Shown here: one piece after another, positions 54,658 to 64,000 of the stretch | Position numbering within the stretch: the first letter of the stretch is position 1 | Layout: the number at the start of each line of letters is the position of its first letter | Assembly (NCBI GenBank): GCA_013146195.2 | Contig: CM028378.1 | Span: forward strand, 12,445,828-12,509,827 | Source: Codonopsis lanceolata | Lineage: Eukaryota > Streptophyta > Magnoliopsida > Asterales > Campanulaceae | Direction: 5' to 3' | Length of the DNA: 64,000 bases | The notes under the pieces: model-generated | The model's input: only the letters and a program-made list of their open reading frames with translations | What the model was told of the DNA's origin: nothing | The model's database searches: none | Program-made: the position numbers and the translations under genes

Positions 54658-55540
54658 AGAATTGAGAATAAGCCAAAATTCGGGCATCACAATATACAAT
54701 TGAAGTCTGCCACCAGATATGTCTAAAATTGGGCATCACAATGTATAAAATGAAGTTCGTTCTTGTTTTTTACTTTGCTAGAGAATACTAAGTGAATTAC
54801 AAACCAATACATATAATAAACTAGAACAAAAAACAAATGTGGATTACAAACCAATACATATATATTACCAGTTTTTTTCTTGGTTCTTGTTCTTTTTTCT
54901 TTTTCGCCCTAGAACATGGAGTTTTTTCCTCTCACCTTGCTAGCATTCCTTCAGGCGTCCTTATTTAACATTGAGCCAAATCTGGAAATTCCCCCTATTT
55001 GTATCTAACGATACGTCAATTGGGAATTACGATGCATCGATTAGGAATTTAGATGCATTAATTTTGAATCCAAATATAAAACTGGGAAAATGGAGAAAGA
55101 AACGGAGAGAAAAAAATGTGGTAAACTAGTACTAGAAATAACAAAAGATTAAACTGGAAAGACGAATGAAGAAAGGGATGGTTTATTTTGATTTTTTCAA
55201 AATCATGCATCCGATGCCCAAATTAATATTGTGATGTACACATTGCAACTCAAAATCAAGCATACAAATGGGAAGATAGAGAATGGAGAGCTGATTTATT
55301 TCTCTTTTTTGGAGGAAAAGATAAATGGTTAATTTTTATTTTCAAAATCAAACATTACGATGCACAAATTAAGATTACGATGCAGACAACCAAACACATA
55401 AAGCTGAAGAAAATCCAACATCGCAATTCAAAATCATGCCAAATGCACAAATTGGACTTGCGATGCAGACAACAAAGCAAGGAGAAAGGGGTACAAGACA
55501 TTAAAGCACCACAAGAAGGCAACAAAAAGGCAAATATTAG
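54096..55540. other. Intergenic stretch, AT-rich
   Basis: CCGTGCATCGCAC near 54234 resembles a common plant repeat terminus. A 66-bp AT run lies at 54589-54654. Words such as GATGCCCAAATT and ATTGCGATGC near 54690-55460 echo the repeat at 26758-26960. No gene recognised. Confidence 0.45.
54589..54654. repeat. (AT)33 microsatellite
   Basis: Uninterrupted AT dinucleotides, 66 bp, able to form a cruciform. Confidence 0.95.
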
Positions 55541-56025
55541 AATGAGCTTGGTCCGGTTCGGTTCTCAAAATAATTAGAACCAAGACCGGACCAACACGAT
55601 GGTTTTTATTTTTTTTACATGTTTAATACATTAACATAATAAAAAATCTTAAATACTTAAACTTCATAAAAAGATTAAAAAACCTTCCATAAAAATTACA
55701 TTCAACAATTAAAAATGTTGAAATCATAGTCATAACATAACAAACCACCGATGGAAACAAAATAACAAATGAGTACAAACTAAAAAGTAGAATAGAGAAA
55801 AAAATAACTAAAAAGTCTGTGTTGAATAAGTGTTGAGTGATGATGCTAGAAATATAAAATAAAATAAGGGTACAAAACAATCTGTTGGGCACCGAAGGAA
55901 TGTAAGTTTGAACCTCTCCAATCCCCATCCCCAACTAAGTAATTCATTACATGCATATAAGCAGCACAATATATATGTTATATAAGCATCAGCACCAGAA
56001 ACACACGGGAAAAGCTAATGACGTG

Positions 56026-56070
<45 letters not shown>

Positions 56071-56983
56071 TACACGAAACATTATTACATGCATGTTTTT
56101 TTAAATAGTGCCAAAGCTAGCATATTGAAAATACTTTGTTCGAAGCTATACAAGGAGTTTTAATGCGTTTGTTGCTTATTTCACCAAAGAAGAAATGAAA
56201 AAGTTATTTAGTGAGTACTAGTTATCTACTTTGCTAGAGAAAGTATTAGTATGGTTTATTTATTTTTTCCCTAAGAAAGCAATGCCAACACAGTCTTATC
56301 AAGTATTTTGTCACTGGAACAACGAAACACGGGTTTTGACGGAGTAGTGTCATTGTTGCATATCTATAAAAAAAATTGCTGAATATTTATCAAAAAGACT
56401 GCTACATATTTATCAAAAAACAGTTGCATATCTATCGGAAAAAAAAATGTTGCATATCTATCAAAAAACTACTCAGCTCCTGCTGCATGAGTGTTGTTTA
56501 ACAGTTACCCTGGCATTGGAACAAACATAGTGGAACAAACATGAGACTGTGAGCAAGCCAACCCAGCTATTCTTCAACACTTCTCTCTTTCTCTCACACA
56601 CACTCACAAGCATGCACAAAAAAAACATCTACTCATGTTTGAAAGATCCACATACTTGAACAAATAGACACTCCAAAACCCTCAACCTCTTCATTGAAGC
56701 AAACTATTTGAACTAAAAAAATTTGCTGCATCCTACTACTACAGATCAACATACTCATTAGTATACTCAACAATCAACATTATCATCTCATCTTGTCTCC
56801 CTAACAATCTATTTCGTTGCAATTAACATACATTCAGAGAAAGAGAGAGAGGCATACAAAATTACAAATTACAAAGAGGCATACAAATTAACATACTCAT
56901 AATTATACTCAACATCATCATCTCATTTTGCCTCGCTAAGCTAGACCTTACAATTCACTAGGAAGTCTATCAATTTGTCAATT

Positions 56984-56986
<3 letters not shown>

Positions 56987-57038
<52 letters not shown>
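56987..57038. repeat. Compound CA/TA microsatellite
   Basis: CA run followed by TA run and then a short GAGA, the same order as at the H2A.Z splice donor. Confidence 0.9.
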
Positions 57039-57039
<1 letters not shown>

Positions 57040-57492
57040 ATAGAGAGAGGCTTACAGATTACAGTGAGAATTGAGACTTGGACCGATATGTTTGGTGGAA
57101 AACAGAGAGATACATGTGAGATTGCGAGAGAGAGAGAGAGAAAGAGAGAGAGAGGGCGAGAGTGAGAAAGAGATAAGCTAACCTTCAAGTCTTAAAGGGA
57201 AGTCGAATCCTGCCGTGATGCCGTCGTTGCTAAAGCTCGAATACTATTGCTGCCTACTGAAGCCTCGAGGCTCAAACTCACTCTTTCGCTGTAGGATTTG
57301 GTGATCTGCTAGCACTAGGGTTTGAACTTTGAAGGGATGAAGAAATCGAAGAAGAAATCACATATTCATTTGACACTCTTAGTCTCTCTCTCTTTCTCAC
57401 TTTGACGGTAAAAATACGCAAACAACCTTTTATATTTAGGGATTTAGGGCTAGCCGGCTAGGAAATTAGGAATAAAAAATTAATAATTAATA

Positions 57493-57750
57493 CTCCCTCC
57501 GTCCCTAAATTATCGTCTTCATTTCCTTTTTCGTCCGTCCCAAAATAATTGTCCACTTTGAAACTTACCTTTTTAGAACATCACTTTTACCACTTTATCC
57601 TTACTTTTTCACCCTACTTTAATTATGGGCCACATACACATGGGCTTTAAATGAAACTACACATTAAACCAATATTAATAATCCAGTCAAATATGTTTTC
57701 TTAAACGGTGCGTCGGGTCAACCAGGACAATAAATTAGGGACGGAGGGAG
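57493..57750. mobile_element. Stowaway MITE, 258-bp family
   Basis: TA-flanked, ends CTCCCTCCGTCCC and GGGACGGAGGGAG. The interior closely resembles the copy at 27304-27561 (CATCACTTTTACCACTTTA, CATTAAACCAATATTAATAA). A TTA microsatellite follows at 57757-57795. Confidence 0.9.
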
Positions 57751-59015
57751 TAATATATATTATTATTATTATTATCATTATTATTATTATTATTTAGCTC
57801 AGTAATTAATTACTGGCTAGGATTCATTTTTACCAAACATAATTACTGACCATGATTAAATCTCAAAAAAATCATTTTTACCAAACATAACTACTGACCA
57901 ATATTAAATCTCAATTTTCACACGCTTATGTACAATAGTTAATTATACTAACAATTATTGAGATTTTATAGCAGTAATTAAAGCATGTGCCCTAACTAAT
58001 ATTTAATATTTTACCGTTTTACTAGACATTTATTATTTTACTGAGATTTTATTTTACGGTTTTACTGATCATCTCCATACTGATACCATGTCATAGGCAC
58101 GGGCACAAAATCTAGTACATATATAAATATATATAATAAATAACATATTGGTCCGGTTCGGTCCGATTCTGTGTTTTTTTGGTTACAGAACCGTGACTGA
58201 CCCAAATGTCCGATTATGTGAAAATTTAGATCCAAGACCAAACCAAATAATTGGTCCGATCTGTTTTTATTGGTTCGGTCCGGTTAAAAAAACCTACGTA
58301 CCCCTAGTACACATATCGAAACACGATATTTGCAGATCAAGATCTATATTTGCTGGATCTAGGACCAAAGTTGGCTATGGAGAGAAAGAGACAAGAAAGA
58401 ACACAACAAAGCAAAGAAAAGCAAACACATACACGCTTTTTGCAAATCAAAATATATGTTTGCTGGATCTAGGACCAAAGTTTCACAAGCCTCCAAAGCT
58501 TACTCTGGTTTCTGATCTTTATTTTTATTTACTTCATCTTCTTAAGATCATCTGGACTAAAGCTGGCTCTAAAGAGAATGATAAAATAAATAAGGAAGAA
58601 ACGAAGGAATGAGAGTTATGAAGAAATAATGAAAAAAATGAAGGAAGAGATTGAAAGACGAAAAGATGGAGGGTTGTTTTAAAAAAGAAACGTAGATTTT
58701 TGCGGTGAAAAATAAAAATAAAATATTTCGGCGATTATAAATCTAAAAAAATTGACCGACCCGCAATTATTCATCATTATTATTATTATCATTTTGGTCC
58801 AGTGGTGGAAAAAATGAATATATGTTTGTGTTAAACTTCACAAGTTTGTAATACAATTTGTGCAAATGTAAATGCTTCCATCGTATCTACGCATTAATAA
58901 TTAAATTTAAGTAGATAATAGTAGTAAACATATAATTCCAATTTAAAGGAAAAGGTTGTTCGCAATACAAATATTAAAATATTTATTTTTTTACTAATAA
59001 TCTTAAAAAAAATCG
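57751..59015. other. Intergenic stretch with a short direct repeat
   Basis: Besides the GGTCCGG words, TTTGCTGGATCTAGGACCAA and a few flanking bases occur at about 58349 and 58459, a direct repeat 110 bp apart. No gene recognised. Confidence 0.4.
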
Positions 59016-59704
59016 GGGCTAAACTAACCACACACCAATATCTACTCTCTACACCTTATCCATTTAATCAAATTTCCCACCTTACTCTCTACACCCCATC
59101 TAAATTACCTATTATACCCTTAACCCCTTTAACCCTTCTTCTTCACCGCTTTCGTCTCACCCTCGTTCTCCCGTACTTCCCCTGCTTTCACGTTATTTCT
59201 TCGGCTTCCCCAAGCTTTCACAGACTTCTTCCTTATCCCTCCCTCCCTCTTCCATTTATGTTGATTCCCGCTCTCCTTTCTTTTTCCCATCGCCTAAACA
59301 CTCTTTTCTCTCTTCCCCTTCTCTTTTCTGTCCTCAAAAGCATTGGAATTTTATGGCATCGTGTTCGGTCATTATTGGCTGCATACTTTAGTGGTTGTGC
59401 GGTCAGTGCTTACCACAAACCACACTGGAATAATGTTCGTGCAAAGAGAGAGAGAGAGAAAAAAAAAAAAGTATGAAAAAAACATTAAAGGAAGGCCGCC
59501 TATGGAATAATGAAGAGTGAATAAAGGAAGAAGAAGACAAATGTTCGTCGGAAAAAATGGAGGAAGGAGAGAGAATGAGAGGAAGCTGATGAAGAATAAA
59601 TGAAGAATGAGAAGGTTTATTTAGTAAATTGGTATGATGACATTTTTGCAATTTTTTTAATGGGAGTGTAGAAAAGATGTATTGGTGTGTGGTTAGCCTA
59701 GCCC
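59016..59704. mobile_element. Non-autonomous TIR element, possibly Mutator-like
   Basis: The left end GGGCTAAACTAACCACACAC and the complement of the right end GGGCTAGGCTAACCACACAC are inverted repeats, followed by CAATA on both sides. Flanking 9-mers AAAAAATCG and AAAAGATTG match at seven of nine positions. The interior is pyrimidine-rich on the left and purine-rich on the right; no homology in its open frames. Confidence 0.6.
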
Positions 59705-60773
59705 AAAAGATTGAGATTATATTGAGTAGGAGGGAAAACAACATATATATATGATTTCCTTTTTAAAGGTCTAAACAATTGAAAGATTTCCGTGGATTCG
59801 TCTGATTCGTCTAAATATCAGGTAAATTCCGTGCTAGAGTACACATTACCATGTTGTGATTGGCTCTGTGCGGATTTATATTGTAGCAGCAGCATTGCTA
59901 GGAACCAATATTAATCTGTCATGTGTCATCTTGAGGGGACGAATCCAGTGAATACCTTCCACCATTGATCTATGCTTTTACTGACATATGAGTAATATCG
60001 AATTGCTTCATGGTAAAAAATAAGTAATAGTATATTACTTCATTTGATTTAATGGATGCTAATATGATGCGAACTTTCTTCAATATGACCATCAACCTCT
60101 AAAACATAGTACAATTTGAATAGAAGGCACTCAAAAAAAAGAAAAAAAAAAGAAAAAAAAAAGGAGAAAGTAGTTAAAATGATAGCCGATTGTTCTCTTC
60201 ATATTGTTACCATTTATCATTTTCCAATTTTCATATATGCTTTCTTTCATGGTGCAGGTTGGCAAGACTTAGTTGACTGTGATCTCCCAACCCATTACAC
60301 TAACGCCAATCTATTCTCAAAATGTACTCCTAAATCAAGTTTGAAACCTTTTATTTGCACAATATAACAGATAATGGTTGGTTCTGGGATCGATATGTAG
60401 TATTTACCATGGAGTCATGAAATAGCTTTTTTCAATGTTATTTATTTCCGAATTAGAATGTTACACTCGGATAATTCAGTTTTAAAAGTTATTTCATAAT
60501 CATTCAACTTTACTATTTACTATGAATTTTTATAATCTTTAAATTCTGCCCTCCATGTGTATTGTTAGTATATTGACATGGTGGAAACTCGACTGTATTT
60601 TTATAATTTGTAAGGAACAATTGATTAAAATATTAATTGAATTCAACCTATACAAAACCCAGAATATACATTGTTGTTTGATCCTTTTATTAACACTGTG
60701 TCGTAGACAAGGACACAAACTAGATTAAAAACGTGAGAATTCGTGTTATAACTTTTACTATCAATAAAATGTA
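59705..60773. other. Intergenic stretch with nothing recognised
   Basis: AT-rich, with an A/G run at 60134-60170. No gene, repeat boundary or RNA seen. Confidence 0.4.
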
Positions 60774-61026
60774 CTTTTCATAAATCCTAAATTATCGTCA
60801 CTCGCTTTCCTTTTCGTTCGTAAAATAATTGTCCACTTTGAAACTTCCTTTTTTGAACACTTTTATCACTTTACCCTTACTTTTTCACTCTACTTTAATT
60901 ATGAGCCACATATACATGGACATTAATGGAAACTACACATTAAACCAATATAAATAATCAAGTCAATTATTTTTTCTTAAACTGTACGCCGGGTCAAACA
61001 GGACAATTATTTAGAAACGGAGTGAG
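60774..61026. mobile_element. Stowaway MITE, 258-bp family, left end decayed
   Basis: The right end AAACGGAGTGAG with TA at 61027-61028, plus interior words CCTAAATTATCGTC, AATAATTGTCCACTTTGAAA and TACGCCGGGTCAAACAGGAC, place it in the same family. The left terminus is degenerate. Confidence 0.7.
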
Positions 61027-61645
61027 TATTTTATTTTAGTTTTTAGGTTGTCCTCTTTTCGTTAAGTATAGTGTATATATATTATCCTACCTCAATAAAT
61101 CCCAAACATATATTAAATCATTGGCACAGTGCTATATACACATTCATAAAATTTTGTACTCACTCCTGATATTGGTACGGGCATTGGGTGATTTATACAA
61201 ATAATCAACTTAAAAATGACTTGGTCATTTATAGTTTCATTTAAGAAAATTACTCTTTTATGACTTGGATTATTAATAAATCACTGATAAATTAATAAAT
61301 TAGTAAAAATGCACTCCTTAATATCTAAAATTACTGATCGAATAAATCAGTATAAAACCAATTGATTCGGCAACCACAAGTGATTTATTTTCAAAGATTA
61401 TATAAGATTCATCGAACCGGTCAAATGCCGTATTTGACTAATGCCACCAGAATCCGGGAAAGGTTATAATTTACACCTTAACGAGAAGTCGGGTTGCCAC
61501 ATCCCTCCCGACGACGACGACGACGACGAGGCGGTCACCGCACGAGTGAGAGTCAGTGATTGTAACTTGATGAGACAGAAAACTAAGGAGAAACGACTCA
61601 TAGTCATATATATCTAGAGCTCAGAGAAAGCCTTGTTTTACTGTA
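61027..61645 (+). promoter_or_regulatory. Upstream region and 5' UTR of RPT6
   Basis: Contains a CGA trinucleotide run (61510-61533) and moderately GC-rich leader sequence before the ATG. The plant PAC element TGAAAATA and other proteasome-promoter motifs were not obvious. Confidence 0.4.
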
Positions 61646-64000
61646 ATGGCGACGGCGGCGGTAGAAACGAGGCAGCCGGAGGAGGCGGCGAAAAGCACGA
61701 TGAAGCATCAAAAGTCGGTAGGAATGCGGCAGTACTACCTCCAACACATTCATGATCTCGAGCTCCAAGTCCTCCACAAGACTCAGAATCTCCAACGACT
61801 CGAAGCCCAGCGCAACGATCGCAATTCTCAAGGTATATATAACTATTTCTAATTTAGTATTATTTCTGAGTATTTTTACCCTCCGCCGGCAAACCTACAT
61901 TGCTACATTGGTGCTGTGGCGTACACAAATGCCGTGAAATCTAGATCCTGAATTAATTTGAATTTACATTATATTGAACGCTTGTGGTTTGAGTTTAACA
62001 ATTACGATGTCGATATCATTTGATTGTTCGGACACTGTTTATGTACATATTTGTTGAGCTTTCCGATACAGCTATAGCATTGTACTTCACGGAAATAAGT
62101 AATGCATTTAGGTTTCAAATGGGTCAATTATGTCCAAATTTTGTTTTTTATAGTTTGCTGAAATCGGAAAATGTATATTGAAGTACTTTTTCCAAAATCA
62201 GCAATGAAAAATCGTGTAGTATTACGATTCTTTATCTGAGCTACATTGCATATCCCCTTCCCCCATCACGTCTCTCTCACTCACTCAATTTCGTTGCTGT
62301 TTTTCAAGTTTGTGACTGAATATTGGACGATTCACTGTGCAATGGTTATAGTTATTATTCATTTTCTTTTCAAATTTAAGACTTGCATTGAGGCATAATG
62401 GGTATACTTTGTGTTGGGTTATTCATTTTCTTTTCAAATGTAAGATTTGCATTCAGGCACAAGGGGTATAATTTGTTTTGGGTTTGCTTTAAGACATAAT
62501 GCATGACTGCATGTTATGTGAACAGTGAGGATGCTCAAAGAAGAATTGCAGCTCCTCCAGGAGCCTGGATCGTACGTTGGTGAAGTTGTAAAGGTTATGG
62601 GAAAATCAAAGGTCTTAGTTAAGGTTGGTGGGGTTTACTATTTCTTCCATAATTGTCTTATTTTCCATTTCATATTACTAGGTGTCTATCAAAAAAATGT
62701 GTCTCACTCTTGTTGAAAGCATGGGTTTAAAAAATGTTTTTGCTATGATTATTCTCACTTATCATATGAATCTGAACTAAAAGCAACATACATTTAGGAT
62801 TAGCTAGCACTATAGTTGTCAAACATTTTGGGAGGAATCTAGTAGTTTTTTTGGGTGTGTGCCATCCCCTTCAATGATAATATATGTATATATATATATA
62901 TTTTGTCATCTCTTGGAGCATTTTTATATACTTATAGATTTCCCTAGAATTTGGTAATTTTAATTTACTTTAGTGCCTCCCCCTTCTTTTCTGTTTTGGG
63001 TGCTTTGATACTCAATTATGTTAATATACTCCCTACTATTGAGATCCTCTCTTGGATGAGACACAAAACTTGGAATCAAGAGCAGTTGGACAGATCACTT
63101 ACCACTTACCCTTTGGTTTCATTTCAGCATTGCCATTTTGCTGCTAAATCTTGCAATTCTGGTTAATTTGATTGATTTAACCAAGTTTTGTAGCATTGTA
63201 TCTGGAGTTTTAATCTGTATAGAGAAGAATTACTTGTTCATGGTGCAACCGTTGTTCCATTTTGTGAAAAGCAGTTGGTAAGAGAAATACCATCCCTCCG
63301 TCCCAAAATTATTGTCTTGTTTGACCCGGCACACGGATTAAGAAAGACCAATTGACTTGATCATTAATATTGGTATAAGGTGTAATTTCCGATAAAGCCC
63401 ATGTGTATGTGGCCTATAGTTAAAGTAGGAAGAAAAGATAAGGGTAAAATGGTTGAAGTGTTGTCCTAAAAAGAAAACTTACAAGCAAGACAATAATTTT
63501 GGGATGAACGAAAAATGAAAGCAGGACAATAATTTTGGGACGGAGGGAGTATTATGATAAGTAGCAAATAGAGAATTTGAAGCAGCACGACTATGTGACG
63601 AGCATGATTGTTTGGGTGCCTTAGTATTTGCATGCTTTTAATGGAAATAAATCTCACTGTTGTGACCCAAAGAAAGTTAAGAAATTCCCATTTTATTATT
63701 TGGAATTTGTATGCTCATATTCTGACATACGCTAGAATCACTGAGAATCACTTTGTACATTTTTTTTTCCCTTTCTTGTAATCACAAGTCTCTTCTTGTT
63801 TCTTTTTTTTTGATAGGTAAGCAAGGCCCCTTGTTGGTATGGGGATTGGAACCAAGGACCTCAAGGTCTTTGCCTAAGTTCCCTTGCCATCTCTCTCACC
63901 CCTTGGGGTCATGGATTCTATCTTTTTGCCTGTGGAATGAAATTATTTTATTGTTGTTTCCCTTGTTACTGTCAGAAACCCTTATTGTGTTTCATTGCAG
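61646..64000 (+). CDS. RPT6: 26S proteasome regulatory ATPase subunit RPT6 (5' part, continues past the window)
   Basis: RPT6 is one of six AAA ATPases in the 19S base that unfold substrates and gate the 20S core. Coding exon 1 is 61646-61832 and exon 2 is 62526-62623; the window ends on the AG of the next acceptor (TTTCATTGCAG), so exon 3 should begin at 64001. The 95 residues seen start MATAAVETRQPEEAAKSTMK and include the coiled coil GMRQYYLQHIHDLELQVL and HKTQNLQRLEAQRNDRNSQ, followed by MLKEELQLLQEPGSYVGEVV and KVMGKSKVLVK, the start of the OB domain. The plant RPT6 orthologue has EELQLLQEPGSYVGEVVKVM almost unchanged. The AAA domain lies outside. Intron 2 holds a Stowaway (63290-63549). 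The variable N-terminus is normal for the subunit. Confidence 0.93.
63290..63549. mobile_element. Stowaway MITE in intron 2 of RPT6
   Basis: TA-flanked (63288-63289, 63550-63551), ends CCATCCCTCCGTCCC and GGGACGGAGGGAG; 260 bp. The interior GTTTGACCCGGCACACGG word is the complementary form of GGGTCAA words in the other copies, so it lies in the opposite orientation. Confidence 0.85.

Larger units (their letters stand above)
55550..58295. repeat. GGTCCGGTTCGG-bearing repeat fragments with intervening AT-rich DNA
   Basis: TTGGTCCGGTTCGGTTCTC near 55548 and several GGTCCGGTT/GGTCCGATC words at 58150-58290 resemble ends of a widespread plant hAT-like family. Whether they bound one 2.7 kb element is unclear. 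Between them lie microsatellites (56028-56064 TA; 56987-57038 CA then TA) and GA-rich tracts (57126-57155). A GC-richer patch at 57180-57360 resembles a gene leader but shows no frame. Confidence 0.35.

Noticed and set aside
57180..57360. GC-richer patch resembling a gene leader or first exon
   Set aside because: No open frame with a recognisable product follows in either direction; possibly a captured or ancient gene fragment, but not supportable.

Overview
This is plant nuclear DNA, almost certainly from a eudicot with an intermediate to large, transposon-rich genome. All recognisable host genes are split by GT-AG introns. Their products match plant families, and the non-genic DNA is AT-rich and full of plant-type LTR retrotransposons, Mutator-like, hAT-like, PIF/Harbinger-like and Stowaway elements. 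No species can be named from the sequence alone.

Four host genes are present. (1) 1389-14026, plus strand: a BAH-plus-RRM protein of the ASI1/IBM2/SG1 family, twelve coding exons whose phases all agree, with two in-frame TGA codons in the linker exon. (2) 15844-25174, minus strand: histone H2A.Z of the Arabidopsis HTA9 type, two coding exons separated by an 8.9 kb intron. (3) 30890-39477, minus strand: a complete seven-exon, 343-residue WD40 protein related to STRAP. (4) 61646 to beyond the right edge, plus strand: the first two coding exons of 26S proteasome ATPase RPT6; the window ends exactly on the AG of the next splice acceptor.

The rest is mobile DNA, much of it inside introns. The ASI1-like gene carries a GTATC-rich element with a 9-bp target duplication, a 2.06 kb solo LTR with a perfect 5-bp duplication, a second LTR-like remnant and a Stowaway. 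Between the ASI1-like and H2A.Z genes lies a 1.17 kb Pack-MULE holding a fragment of an exostosin-family (GT47) glycosyltransferase gene. The H2A.Z intron holds two head-to-tail, circularly permuted copies of a non-autonomous LTR element. That element has a primer-binding site, a retropepsin-like segment and a long reading frame I cannot assign, with no reverse transcriptase or integrase. The WD40 gene has a Stowaway with an hAT-like element nested in it.

From 39969 to 42245 is a second Pack-MULE, carrying an acyl-activating-enzyme gene fragment. From 43567 to 51901 is a decayed full-length Ty1/copia element with both LTRs, itself interrupted by another solo LTR. Two related fold-back elements (27643-28799 and 52075-54095) carry a 22-bp minisatellite in opposite orientations. 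Five related Stowaway copies of about 255 bp lie at 27304, 29276, 57493, 60774 and 63290.

The ASI1-like and H2A.Z genes are both chromatin genes and converge on the first Pack-MULE. The H2A.Z/WD40 neighbour pair recalls the HTA9/WD40 pair of Arabidopsis, suggesting old microsynteny spread apart by insertions. The most unusual items are the permuted unknown-ORF retroelement, the two gene-capturing MULEs, the minisatellite fold-back pair, and an ASI1-family gene whose own RRM is split by a transposon-filled intron.
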